Part shown: positions 17,918 to 26,386 of the stretch, one piece after another
Layout of the letters: each line of letters starts with the position of its first letter
Position numbering within the stretch: the first letter of the stretch is position 1
Assembly (NCBI GenBank): GCA_963740455.1
Contig: CAVUEF010000020.1
Coordinates: forward strand, 62,001-126,000
Length of the DNA stretch: 64,000 nucleotides
Direction: 5' to 3'
Source of the DNA: Paucibacter sp963740455
Lineage (GTDB): Bacteria; Pseudomonadota; Gammaproteobacteria; Burkholderiales; Burkholderiaceae_C
Made by a program: the position numbers and the translations under genes
Notes under the pieces: model-generated
Databases searched by the model: none
What the model was told of the DNA's origin: nothing
The model's input: the letters and a program-made list of their open reading frames with translations, nothing else

Positions 17918-18020
17918 TGTAAGGACGTCGTGACATTTCAAGTTACAGCTAATGGGAAGCCCTGAGCCGTTCGTCTCGCCGCTTGTGCGATATTGCGTCA
18001 TCGCAAATGAGCGGGGTCGG

Positions 18021-18176
18021 ATGGAAGCTAGTTTTGAACGACAATCAGGGTCGACAGAGAGCCCAATGCACGCTATGGACGAAGGACTGACTGACGCGTC
18101 AATCGATGAGACGCAGCCCAGCGCCGAATCGCACCGATCATGGTGGCTGTCCCTTTATAGCGATGGACTGACATGA
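18021..18176 (+). CDS. Possible 51-residue leader ORF overlapping the Hpt gene
   Basis: A small open frame begins at ATG 18021 with a G-rich stretch upstream and ends in a TGA that shares the ATGA overlap with the next gene at 18173. The product is acidic and Ser-rich with a Trp pair (SHRSWWLSLY). I recognise no family. The overlap would fit translational coupling, but so short a frame in GC-rich DNA can arise by chance. Confidence 0.22.
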   Translation: MEASFERQSGSTESPMHAMDEGLTDASIDETQPSAESHRSWWLSLYSDGLT

Positions 18177-18568
18177 CTTTCACCCATTCGACACCCACCA
18201 CGGCCGGAGTGCTGGACGCCGGAGCGCTGGGACGGCTGCGCGAGCTCGACCCCACCGGAGCCAATCGCTTGCTGGAGCGTGTCGCTACGGCATTCCTGAG
18301 CTCGATCGAACGCCTCATGCCTGAACTGGAGGCCGCCAGTCACACCGCACCGAACTTTGAGGTGATCCGTCGCATTGCACACGCATTGAAGTCATCGGCG
18401 GCGAGCATCGGTGGCATCGCCTTGTCACATCGATGTGCTGAAATCGAGCAGCTGGCGTTCCAGGGTCGGGCCGACGGCTTGACGCACTTGCTGGAGGGCA
18501 TGCAAACCGACCTGGAACAGGTGCGAGTGGCATTGAAGCTGCTTTTGGCGGAGTCCGAATCTCGATGA
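18173..18568 (+). CDS. Stand-alone Hpt phosphotransfer protein
   Basis: A 131-residue all-helical protein with the Hpt motif RRIAHALKSSAASIGGIALS; His70 is the likely phosphorylated residue. Hpt proteins carry phosphate between a receiver domain and another receiver in phosphorelays. The stop overlaps the start of the next gene (ATGA at 18565), which has a receiver domain, so that protein is the probable acceptor. The upstream donor could be a kinase in this block or elsewhere. Confidence 0.85.
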   Translation: MTFTHSTPTTAGVLDAGALGRLRELDPTGANRLLERVATAFLSSIERLMPELEAASHTAPNFEVIRRIAHALKSSAASIGGIALSHRCAEIEQLAFQGRADGLTHLLEGMQTDLEQVRVALKLLLAESESR

Positions 18569-20808
18569 CTGAACCAAGCGATCCCGACGACCAGGGCAAG
18601 GAGCAAGCCAGGGTGCTGCTCGTCGACGACGATGAAGTCACCCTGCTGCTGACTGCCATTGCCTTGCGCGAGCGCGGGTTTCACGTCACCGAGCTGGCCA
18701 GCGGAGAAGCGGCGCTGGCCGCGCTCAGCACGTGGTCGCCTGACGTGATCGTGCTCGATGCGCTGATGCCCGACCCCGACGGCTTCGAGACCTGCCTGCG
18801 TCTGCGCAACATGCCTGGACTGGAATCGGCCCCGGTGTTGATGCTCACCGGTCTGCACGACGAAGCGTCCATCAACCGCGCCTATCAGGTCGGTGCCACC
18901 GACTTCTTTGTCAAGTCCAGCCAATGGAGCTTGCTGGCGGGACGGCTGCGCCATCTGCTGCGCTCGTCACGCACGCGCATCGAGCTCGAGCGCAGCAAGG
19001 CGCGGCTGGCACGTGCCCAGGATCTGGCCCGGATGGGAAGTTTCGAGTGGCGCCGCGGCAAGGCGGCAGGCTTTCATATGGCCGAAGAAGCCGTGCGCGT
19101 GTTTGGCTACGGGACCGGGGTTTCGCTGGATTTCTTCAGTCTGATGCGGCTGGTTTCGCGTGATGATCGACGGCTGTTTCTGCGCTTGCTGCGTGAAGTG
19201 ATCGCGCTCAACTCGGTGCTGGTCACCGACCTGGCCGTGACGCTGCTGGACGGGCGCGCGCGCGTCATCCACATCGAGGCCGAGCCGGAGTTCAACGAGC
19301 AAGGCAACGCCAGCGGCTACACCGGCATCGTGCAAGACGTGACCGACCGACGCGTCGCCGAAGACAAGATCCGCCAGCTTGCCAACTTCGATGCGCTCAC
19401 CGGCCTGCCCAATCGCCGCCAGTTGATCTGGCGCACCGAGCGGGCCATCGAACAAGCCGATCACATGGGTCATGAGCTGGGCCTGCTGCTGATCGATCTG
19501 GACCGCTTCAAGATCATCAACGACACGCTGGGCCACAGTGCGGGCGACGAATTGCTGGTCGAGGTGGCACGGCGCCTGCGCAGCTGTGTGCGCCACTCGG
19601 ACACGGTGCTGGATGGTCTGCTCGAGTCGGCGGGCAGCCGTTCGCACCGTGCGCTCGAAGCGATGGGGCGCCTGGGCGGCGACGAGTTCGTCGCGCTGCT
19701 GCCCGAGGTGATCGGTGAGCGCGACGCCGAGCGTGTCGCAGACCGCGTGCTGGAAGTGCTGCGCGAGCCCTTCTTTGTCGCCGGTCAGGAATGCTTTGTG
19801 ACCGCCAGCGTCGGCATCGCGATCTACCCGCGCGATGGTCAGACCATGGCCGATTTGCTGCGCAATGCCGACGTTGCCATGTATGCCGGCAAGTCCCAGG
19901 GCCGCAATGCCTCGGTGCTGTACAGCCCGCTCCTGCTGGGCCACGGCCGGCGCAAGCTCGAACTCGAGAGCGGCCTGCACAAGGCCATCGAACGCAATGA
20001 GTTGGTACTTCACTACCAGCCCAAGGTCGATGTTCGAGCCGGCCGCATGGTCGGCGTCGAAGCCCTGATGCGCTGGCAACGTGGCGCCACGCTGCTTCCC
20101 CCCAGCGAATTCATTGCGCTGGCCGAAGAATCCGGACTGATCGTGCCACTGTCGGAGTGGGCGCTGCGCGAATCCGCCCGGCAAGCCAAGATCTGGCAGA
20201 ACAACTTCGGCTTCAGCGACACCATCGCCGTGAACCTGCCGAGTCGTCTGTTCGAGCGCTCAGACCTGGTCGAGTACCTGCATCAGTGCGCCGCCACCTA
20301 CGGCATACCGCACAGCGCCATCCAGCTCGAGATCACCGAGACAGGCCTGATGAAAGACCTGCAGAACGTGATCCCCTCGCTGCACCGTCTGAACGAGATC
20401 GGCGTGCAGATATCGATTGACGACTTCGGCACGGGCTACTCGTCGCTGGCCTATCTGACGACCTTGCCGATCAGCGAGGTCAAGATCGACCGCAGCTTTG
20501 TGCGCGAACTGGGCATCACATTGCAGAGCGCGGCGGTGGTTACCGCCATCATTGCTCTGGCCCGCTCGTTGAACCTGCGCGTGATCGCCGAAGGTGTCGA
20601 AACGCCGCGCCAGCTTGAGGCCTTGCACCGGCTGGGCTGCAGCGTGATGCAGGGCTTCCTGTTCTGCAAGGCACTGCCAGCGGATGAACTGGAGCGCTGG
20701 CTCGGCCAGGCCAAGCTGCCCCGCAAGACACCCTGGATTGCCGAATCGGGCGCCGCTGATGGTGTCGATCAGAGAGCATTCGCAACGCCTGCCAGCGGCC
20801 TGCGCTGA
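18565..20808 (+). CDS. REC-PAS-GGDEF-EAL cyclic-di-GMP regulator
   Basis: The 747-residue protein has a receiver domain (about 12-130, Asp65 in VIVLDALMPDPDG), a PAS region (about 145-270), a GGDEF domain with an intact RLGGDEFVALLPE near residue 370, and an EAL domain (EALMRW near 499; ITETGLM, DDFGTGYSSL, KIDRSFVREL, AEGVET), so both c-di-GMP synthesis and hydrolysis residues are present. About 20 extra residues lie between the RHSD segment and GGDEF. It overlaps the Hpt gene by 4 bp, so a phosphorelay probably controls its output. Confidence 0.9.
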   Translation: MTEPSDPDDQGKEQARVLLVDDDEVTLLLTAIALRERGFHVTELASGEAALAALSTWSPDVIVLDALMPDPDGFETCLRLRNMPGLESAPVLMLTGLHDEASINRAYQVGATDFFVKSSQWSLLAGRLRHLLRSSRTRIELERSKARLARAQDLARMGSFEWRRGKAAGFHMAEEAVRVFGYGTGVSLDFFSLMRLVSRDDRRLFLRLLREVIALNSVLVTDLAVTLLDGRARVIHIEAEPEFNEQGNASGYTGIVQDVTDRRVAEDKIRQLANFDALTGLPNRRQLIWRTERAIEQADHMGHELGLLLIDLDRFKIINDTLGHSAGDELLVEVARRLRSCVRHSDTVLDGLLESAGSRSHRALEAMGRLGGDEFVALLPEVIGERDAERVADRVLEVLREPFFVAGQECFVTASVGIAIYPRDGQTMADLLRNADVAMYAGKSQGRNASVLYSPLLLGHGRRKLELESGLHKAIERNELVLHYQPKVDVRAGRMVGVEALMRWQRGATLLPPSEFIALAEESGLIVPLSEWALRESARQAKIWQNNFGFSDTIAVNLPSRLFERSDLVEYLHQCAATYGIPHSAIQLEITETGLMKDLQNVIPSLHRLNEIGVQISIDDFGTGYSSLAYLTTLPISEVKIDRSFVRELGITLQSAAVVTAIIALARSLNLRVIAEGVETPRQLEALHRLGCSVMQGFLFCKALPADELERWLGQAKLPRKTPWIAESGAADGVDQRAFATPASGLR

Positions 20809-20836
20809 GCTCCACTTCAATCTTTCCGAGACGAGC

Positions 20837-22696
20837 ATGGCCGAGCATCCCCCATCTTCCGATGCCAAACCTCCCGCACAACTTGCCAAGGCCGCGCTGC
20901 GTCGCCTGGCGCAGGACAAGCTGGAGCCCACCCCTGAAAACTACGCGCGCGCCTATGCCCAAGAGCAAGGCGCAGGCCAGGCCAACGGCCTGGCGTCGGC
21001 GCTCCCCGCCGGCGCGCAGGCGCTGCTCGACAAGCTGCTTGCGCTGGGCATCTCTGATGTGCGCAGACGGCAGGAGCTGTCGCTGGCCCTGCGCAAGGGC
21101 GCATGGGACAAGGCCAGGCAGGCGTTGGATCTCGCCCTCGAAACCGACGGACCGGGGCCGCAGGCCAAGGCCCTGGCCGACCTGATCGAGCGCTTGGTGC
21201 GCGGTTTGCAGGGGGGCAGCCGTCAATGGACCACGGCGCGCAAGAAAGACAGCTTGCAGCGCGTGCTCGATGGCAGCGCAAGTGACGTGCAGCGCATGCT
21301 GCAGCGGGTCAAACAACTGGTAAATAGTTGGGGCGAAGACGCCAGCGATACCAACGTGGGTGATCTGGACGCGCTGCAGAAACCCCAGCCCAGCGCCGAT
21401 GCAGATGACGATGTGCTAGCGCTGAAGAGTCGCCCGCCACCCCCGGCGGAGCGAGCCGGCGCAGCGCCCGGCGCCGGCAGCGCGCCAGCCCAGCACTGGC
21501 CAGCCATCAGTACCAGTCTGCACGCCGCCCTGCAAGTTGCGCTGCCGCGCGCCGATGACGCCAGCGCCGCCGAGTTGTCGCAAGAGCTGTCCGACATGCA
21601 CAGTCGCTTGCTGCAAGAAGGCGCCAGCGCGGCGCGCATGCAAGAGGCGCAGGCGCTGTGCGAGCGCGCCAGGCTGATGTTGGAACACAGGCATCACTTG
21701 TTCGGCGAATTGGGCGGCCTGTGCGCCGAGCTCACCGCCAGCCTGACCGAACTGGCCGAGGACGACAGCTGGGTCGAAGGCCAGGCGGCAGCCATGCGCA
21801 ATACGCTTGAGCAAGGGCTGAACGCGCGCGGTGTACGTTCGGTGTCTGAACTGCTGGTCAGCACACGCCAGCACCAGCAATCGCTGCGCGACGACAGGGC
21901 CAAGGCGCGCGATGCGCTCAAGTCCCTGATTCAGCGCATGCTGCACGAACTGGGCGAGCTCGGACAGCACACCGACCGTTTCAGCAGCAGCATGGGCCGC
22001 TACGCCGAAATCGTCGAGCAAGCTGACTCGCTGGAGAGCCTGACCGGTGCCGTGCGCGAGATTGTCGAAGAGAGCCGCAGCGTGCAAGGACTCGTGCATC
22101 AGACGCAGGAGCGACTGCACGCAGAGCACGCGCGTGCCACCGAGCTGTCGCAGCGCGTCGATCAGCTGGAGGGCGAGTTGCGCCGCCTGTCCGATGAGGT
22201 CTCCACCGATCAGCTCACCCAGATTGCAAATCGGCGCGGCCTGGTGGCGGCCTTCGAGGTCGAACAGGCCAAGCTCGGCAGGGAAGGGTCGGGGCGCGAG
22301 AGTCCGCTCGCGCTGGGGCTGCTGGACGTCGACAACTTCAAGAAGCTGAACGACTCGCTGGGGCACAACGTCGGCGATATTGCCCTGAAGTCGCTCGCCG
22401 ACAAAGTGTTGCAGTCGCTGCGACCCGGCGACATGGTGGCTCGCTACGGCGGTGAAGAGTTCGTCGTGATGCTGCCCAACACGCCGCTGTCCGAGGCGCA
22501 GCAGGTGTTGTCGCGCTTGCAGCGCTCGCTCACTGCGGGCCTGTTCATGCACGAGGGCGAGTCGGTGTTCGTGACCTTCTCGGCCGGCGTCACCCTGTAC
22601 CGTCCGGGCGAGCGGCTCGAACAGGCGCTGAATCGCTCGGATATGGCCTTGTATGAGGCCAAGCGCACAGGCAAGAATCGAACCTGCCTGGCCTGA
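20837..22696 (+). CDS. Diguanylate cyclase with long helical N-terminus
   Basis: From ATG 20837 the product is 619 residues. Residues 1 to about 450 are Ala/Gln/Leu-rich and look largely helical, including coiled-coil stretches (HQTQERLHAEHARATELSQR), with no membrane segment. The C-terminus is a GGDEF domain with DQLTQIANRRGLVAAFEVEQ and RYGGEEFVVMLPN near residues 535-547. RPGD five residues before GGEEF is a product-inhibition I-site. It should make c-di-GMP and be feedback-inhibited. It lies 28 bp after the GGDEF-EAL gene. An earlier start is possible but would overlap that gene. Confidence 0.87.
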   Translation: MAEHPPSSDAKPPAQLAKAALRRLAQDKLEPTPENYARAYAQEQGAGQANGLASALPAGAQALLDKLLALGISDVRRRQELSLALRKGAWDKARQALDLALETDGPGPQAKALADLIERLVRGLQGGSRQWTTARKKDSLQRVLDGSASDVQRMLQRVKQLVNSWGEDASDTNVGDLDALQKPQPSADADDDVLALKSRPPPPAERAGAAPGAGSAPAQHWPAISTSLHAALQVALPRADDASAAELSQELSDMHSRLLQEGASAARMQEAQALCERARLMLEHRHHLFGELGGLCAELTASLTELAEDDSWVEGQAAAMRNTLEQGLNARGVRSVSELLVSTRQHQQSLRDDRAKARDALKSLIQRMLHELGELGQHTDRFSSSMGRYAEIVEQADSLESLTGAVREIVEESRSVQGLVHQTQERLHAEHARATELSQRVDQLEGELRRLSDEVSTDQLTQIANRRGLVAAFEVEQAKLGREGSGRESPLALGLLDVDNFKKLNDSLGHNVGDIALKSLADKVLQSLRPGDMVARYGGEEFVVMLPNTPLSEAQQVLSRLQRSLTAGLFMHEGESVFVTFSAGVTLYRPGERLEQALNRSDMALYEAKRTGKNRTCLA

Positions 22697-22708
22697 ACAT
22701 CGCCGCTG

Positions 22709-22972
22709 TCACGGCTCCTCGTGCGCATCGGCGCGAAAGGCGCGGTCGAGCCGTTTCATGTAGCGCGCATAAAAGCCGATGATCGCCAGGTAGACGATCA
22801 GCGCGCCCTGTCCGGCGACCCAGAAGCTGAACGGCCAGCCGAAGAAAGTGAAGTTCAGTTCGGCGGCAAAATAGACCATCACGAAGGTGACGACGAACCA
22901 GATCGTCAGCAAGATGCCCGTGACGTTCAGGTTCTTGCGCCAGTACCGCCTTTGTCTGTCGATCAGTGGCAT
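22709..22972 (-). CDS. DUF4212 small membrane protein (putative sodium:solute symporter small subunit)
   Basis: An 87-residue protein with two membrane segments (VTGILLTIWFVVTFVMVYFA and FWVAGQGALIVYLAIIGFYA), starting MPLIDRQRRYWRKNL and ending with a basic ARYMKRLDRAF. This pattern matches the DUF4212 family, usually encoded just upstream of a large sodium:solute symporter. No such symporter follows here; the next gene is the convergent diguanylate cyclase. The ATG at 22972 overlaps the end of the upstream membrane-protein gene. Confidence 0.75.
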   Translation of the reverse strand: MPLIDRQRRYWRKNLNVTGILLTIWFVVTFVMVYFAAELNFTFFGWPFSFWVAGQGALIVYLAIIGFYARYMKRLDRAFRADAHEEP

Positions 22973-23259
22973 GTGTTGATTCCAGACTGCAGGCACAGCT
23001 TGATCTTGACGACTGTCGCGAAAATCCACAGCGCGCTCAGCAGCACAAAGACCACCAGGGGCAGATGTCTGTCGCCAACCCGGCGTGGCACGAGACGGCG
23101 CGCCAACTTGACGAAGGGCGAGGTCAGCACGTCAAACAGCTTGTAGAAGACGTTGTGCTCGCGCTTCGCCCCCGCCAGCAGCCCGAGCAGCCCGCGTCCC
23201 ACCAAGGCCATCAACGCGATCTCGGCAATCATCTTCAGCGCGGTCACGAACAGCAGCAT
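22963..23259 (-). CDS. Small two-helix membrane protein, YggT-like
   Basis: A 98-residue protein with hydrophobic N-terminal (LFVTALKMIAEIALMALVG) and C-terminal (LPLVVFVLLSALWIFATVVK) segments around a basic loop with FDVLTSPFVKLARRLVPRRV, reminiscent of YggT family proteins. The resemblance is weak and no role can be assigned. Its end overlaps the start of the DUF4212 gene, so the two are translated from one message. The 122 bp between it and the chemoreceptor gene downstream of fliA show nothing clear. Confidence 0.6.
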   Translation of the reverse strand: MLLFVTALKMIAEIALMALVGRGLLGLLAGAKREHNVFYKLFDVLTSPFVKLARRLVPRRVGDRHLPLVVFVLLSALWIFATVVKIKLCLQSGINTCH

Positions 23260-23381
23260 GGGCTTGCCTTGTTTGCTGTGCGCTCAAGCATGCACCGGCG
23301 TGATCGATGGATTCTGGCGCAAGGCTCGGCCAACGCAAGCGCTCGCCGTGGTGGTTCGATCCGACGTCGGCAAACCCGACC

Positions 23382-24725
23382 TCAATACTGGAACGCCAAG
23401 CGCAACCCACCCCAGTGCCGCCCCTGCACGTTGATGGGCGCTGCAACTTCCTTCATGACGACGAAGCGGCCGCCCCCCATATCACGGCGGTAGGTCTGCA
23501 GCAGAAACGGGCGTTGATTGCGTGCCGACGCCAGTCCGGTGCGATCATTGAAGATGCGACGGTAGCGGCTGTTGGCGGTGTCCCACGCAAGGTCACCGCG
23601 CTGGGGTTGCGAATACCGTTTGTTGTGGACGGCAACATAGCCGTTGCGATCCACGGCGATGCCAAACACGACCTTGCTGCTGACTCTGAGCAAGCGCTCC
23701 TGGATCTCGGGAAACTGCTTGTCGGCCAGCACCGTGAAACGACTCGTGTGCTGGGCCGGATTCGTGTTGGGAATGGGCTTGTAGTTCTCGTCAAACAGGT
23801 CGTTGGCAGAAATCGCCGAACGGCGCAACGCGTCCTCCAGCAATGCCGAAATTTCAGCCGCTGCCTGTTGCGCCGCTTCGATGTAGGGAGAATCCTCGGT
23901 CTGGAAACCGCTTTGCGCCACCTTCTCGATCAGATCCTCGGAAATCTTCAAAAAACTCTCGCTGTGCCCCAAGGCCCGACCCAAGGCGTAGCTCGTCTGT
24001 TGCACCTGCCCGTGCATGAGGCCCATGGCGCCGCTCAGTTGGGCGCACAACTGCTGGCTGTCGTGCGCCGCGCCGACAATCGCCCCCATGCCCGACTCCA
24101 CGCGCGCCAATGCAAGGTGCACTGCTCCGGCTTGAACGGTCGTGCCGTGGGCCTGGATCTCGCGCGCCAGTGCTTCGATACGCGCATCGAGTTTCTTCAC
24201 CGTGCCCAGAATTTCCTTCGACGAGGTCTCGACTTTGCCGGCCAGGTCTTTCACTGCATCGGCAACCACGCTGAATCCGCGCCCCGCGTCGCCGGCGCGT
24301 TTGGCTTCGACCGAGGCATTGAACGCCACCAGCCTGGTCTGCACCGCGATCTGCGTGATCTGACCGGCGGCCTCGCCGACTTGCTTCAATGTCTCGACGA
24401 TGGTGCCAACCTCGTGGCCCACCGCCTCCAGCGCCTGACGCGCCTGGGTCACAGCCTGGCTGCCGCTGCGGGTGTGCTCACCGATGCCAATCTGGGCCTT
24501 GTTGACCTGCTCCAGCTGAGCCTGCAAGCCGACAACCTTGTCGAGCTGCTGTTGCGCCTGCCGGCTTGTGTCCTCGATGAGACCGCGCACCTCGGCCGCC
24601 TCACGGCCCAGCAAGGAAGCCTGGTGTGACAGCGGGCCGATCAGCTCGCTCGTGAGATCTCGGGCCGCGCTTGAAGGTGCTGTCGCGACCTCGTTCGGGG
24701 CACTGCGCTTGAAGAAATCGAACAT
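23382..24725 (-). CDS. Soluble methyl-accepting chemotaxis protein
   Basis: The 447-residue receptor (ATG 24725, MFDFFKRSAPNEV) has no membrane segment. The signalling hairpin is at about residues 120-200, with QTRLVAFNASVEAKRAGDAG and GRGFSVVADAVKDLAGKVET at the tip. The C-terminal about 120 residues (VFGIAVDRNGYVAVHNKRY, IFNDRTGLASARNQRPFLLQ, RHWGGLRLAFQY) resemble the ligand-binding/Cache-like tail seen in some betaproteobacterial receptors. It therefore senses a cytoplasmic cue. It lies 58 bp after fliA and is probably in the flhB-fliA transcript. Confidence 0.87.
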   Translation of the reverse strand: MFDFFKRSAPNEVATAPSSAARDLTSELIGPLSHQASLLGREAAEVRGLIEDTSRQAQQQLDKVVGLQAQLEQVNKAQIGIGEHTRSGSQAVTQARQALEAVGHEVGTIVETLKQVGEAAGQITQIAVQTRLVAFNASVEAKRAGDAGRGFSVVADAVKDLAGKVETSSKEILGTVKKLDARIEALAREIQAHGTTVQAGAVHLALARVESGMGAIVGAAHDSQQLCAQLSGAMGLMHGQVQQTSYALGRALGHSESFLKISEDLIEKVAQSGFQTEDSPYIEAAQQAAAEISALLEDALRRSAISANDLFDENYKPIPNTNPAQHTSRFTVLADKQFPEIQERLLRVSSKVVFGIAVDRNGYVAVHNKRYSQPQRGDLAWDTANSRYRRIFNDRTGLASARNQRPFLLQTYRRDMGGGRFVVMKEVAAPINVQGRHWGGLRLAFQY

Positions 24726-24783
24726 GTGAGACTGGCTGCAATGGTAGTGGGGATCGACTTCGCGCTGGCCGCGTGCCTCGTTT

Positions 24784-25497
24784 CTACCACGCGCGCAGCT
24801 TGGCGCGCAATCTCGCAATCGATTGGCTGTGCAGTTGGCACACGCGCGACTCGGTGACCTTGAGCACGACCGCGATCTCCTTGAGATTCATGTCGTGCTC
24901 GTAGTACATGCTCATCACATACTGCTCGCGCTCGGGCAGGTTCTTGATGGCGTCCACCAAGGCCTGGCGCATGCGCTGATCCTGCAACAACGCGAGCGGA
25001 TTCTGTTCTTCGCTGGCGACATGGCGATCCAGAAAATCTTCGTCGCCGTCGTCGCCCGACATGTCTTCCAGGCAGACGAGTTGGGTGCCGCGCACCTTGC
25101 CCAGTAATTCCTGGTATTCGACCAGGCTCAGACCCATTTCCCGGGCGATCTCGGACTCTTGCGGCGCTCGACCGAGCTTTTGTTCGAGCTTGTGCAGCGC
25201 CGTCTCGATCGAGCGTTGCTGGCGGCGCGTGCCGCGGCTCATCCAGTCGCCACCGCGCAGCTCATCGAGCATCGCGCCGCGAATGCGTTGCGTGGCGAAG
25301 GTCTCGAACTGCACGCCCTGGTTCGCGTCGAAGCGCGACAGGGCGTCGGTGAGTCCGATCAGGCCCACTTGCATCAAGTCATTGATCTCCACATTGGCCG
25401 GCAGTTTGGCGATCATCTGATGCGCCAGACGCCGCACCAGCGGGCTGTATTGCTTGATCATCGAGTTGAGGTCAAGTTGGCCCTTGGCGGTATACAT
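24784..25497 (-). CDS. fliA: FliA, flagellar sigma factor sigma-28
   Basis: A 237-residue sigma-70-family protein from ATG 25497 (MYTAKGQLDLNSMIKQYSPL). Region 2 has INDLMQVGLIGLTDALSRFD and FETFATQRIRGAMLDELRGG; region 4 ends LPEREQYVMSMYYEHDMNLK and VTESRVCQLHSQSIARLRAK. These identify FliA, which transcribes late genes such as flagellin, motor and chemotaxis genes once FlgM is exported. GGAG lies 6-10 bases upstream of the ATG. Good sigma-28 boxes in this window precede motA, fliC1, fliD and flaG. Confidence 0.96.
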   Translation of the reverse strand: MYTAKGQLDLNSMIKQYSPLVRRLAHQMIAKLPANVEINDLMQVGLIGLTDALSRFDANQGVQFETFATQRIRGAMLDELRGGDWMSRGTRRQQRSIETALHKLEQKLGRAPQESEIAREMGLSLVEYQELLGKVRGTQLVCLEDMSGDDGDEDFLDRHVASEEQNPLALLQDQRMRQALVDAIKNLPEREQYVMSMYYEHDMNLKEIAVVLKVTESRVCQLHSQSIARLRAKLRAW

Positions 25498-25513
25498 GCT
25501 CAGCTCCAAGGTC

Positions 25514-26323
25514 TCAAAGTGCGGCTAAGCCTGCATCTTGCCACGGCGGGTAAGCCGGGTCACGCAACGGCACGGCGTTGGCGGGCCTTTCCATCACCGC
25601 GCCCGCAGGCGCTGCCATCAGCAACTCGCGGGCCAGATGCCGCAAGGCGGCCGACGGCGGCTCGGCGGTCGAAGCCAGCGGATCGATGCTGGCCCAATCG
25701 CACAGCACGGCGCCCAGAAACCCGTCGGCGCAAGCTGTCATTTGCTGGGCGATGCGTTCGACACGCGGCGAATTCGCGTCGGCGCCCAGCAGCAGGCTGT
25801 GCACCATCAATCCCGAGCGCTGCACCAGCAGTTTCAGACCGGCATAGGCATGCGTCACGCTGAGCGGTCGGTCGTCGGCGAGCAGCACAGGACGCACCTC
25901 GCGCCGGGCCACGACGCGACACAGCTCGGGCGCACTCGCGTGCAGCATCACCACATCCGCCTGAGGCGCCGCATCAATCACCGCATTGAGCATCTCGGCA
26001 GCCGAACCATGGGCGTTGATGTAACGCATTGGCAAGCCGCGCGCGGCCAAGTACGACACCTTGTCGGACAGCAACTCGACGCAGGCGCCCAGTTCCACCG
26101 CCGCCAGCTCATCGGGCGCGGGCGAGTTCTCGCCTGCATCGACCAACAAAGTGTGCAGGCCGAGTTCTCCAAACGCCGCACACAGATGCTCGAGCAGCAC
26201 GCCGCCATAGGCAACATGCGGGTTGCTGACAACCGGAACGAAACGCACCCGCGAGGCCGAAAACAGGCGGCGCAATCCGTCGGCCTGATCGGACTGTGCG
26301 GCAGCGGTGAAGTGGTTGCGCAT
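25514..26323 (-). CDS. flhG: FlhG/FleN-like MinD-family protein with degenerate P-loop
   Basis: The 269-residue product sits exactly between flhF and fliA, the place of flhG. The fold order of a MinD-type ATPase can be followed: a strand FVPVVSN, helix HLCAAFGELGLHTLLVDAGE with the conserved Asp, and later VMLHASAPELCRVVARREVR and LLLGADANSPRVERIAQQM. However, the deviant Walker A (KGGxGKT) is replaced by PHVAYGGVLLEHL, so ATP binding looks lost. FlhG normally limits flagellar number by acting on FlhF. The symbol is given by position and fold, not by catalytic motif. Confidence 0.66.
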   Translation of the reverse strand: MRNHFTAAAQSDQADGLRRLFSASRVRFVPVVSNPHVAYGGVLLEHLCAAFGELGLHTLLVDAGENSPAPDELAAVELGACVELLSDKVSYLAARGLPMRYINAHGSAAEMLNAVIDAAPQADVVMLHASAPELCRVVARREVRPVLLADDRPLSVTHAYAGLKLLVQRSGLMVHSLLLGADANSPRVERIAQQMTACADGFLGAVLCDWASIDPLASTAEPPSAALRHLARELLMAAPAGAVMERPANAVPLRDPAYPPWQDAGLAAL

Positions 26324-26386
26324 GTGGCTGGCTGACTTGTGGTGACGCAGGTCTTGGCTTGCCGGATCAGCCGGGTATCCCGGGCT

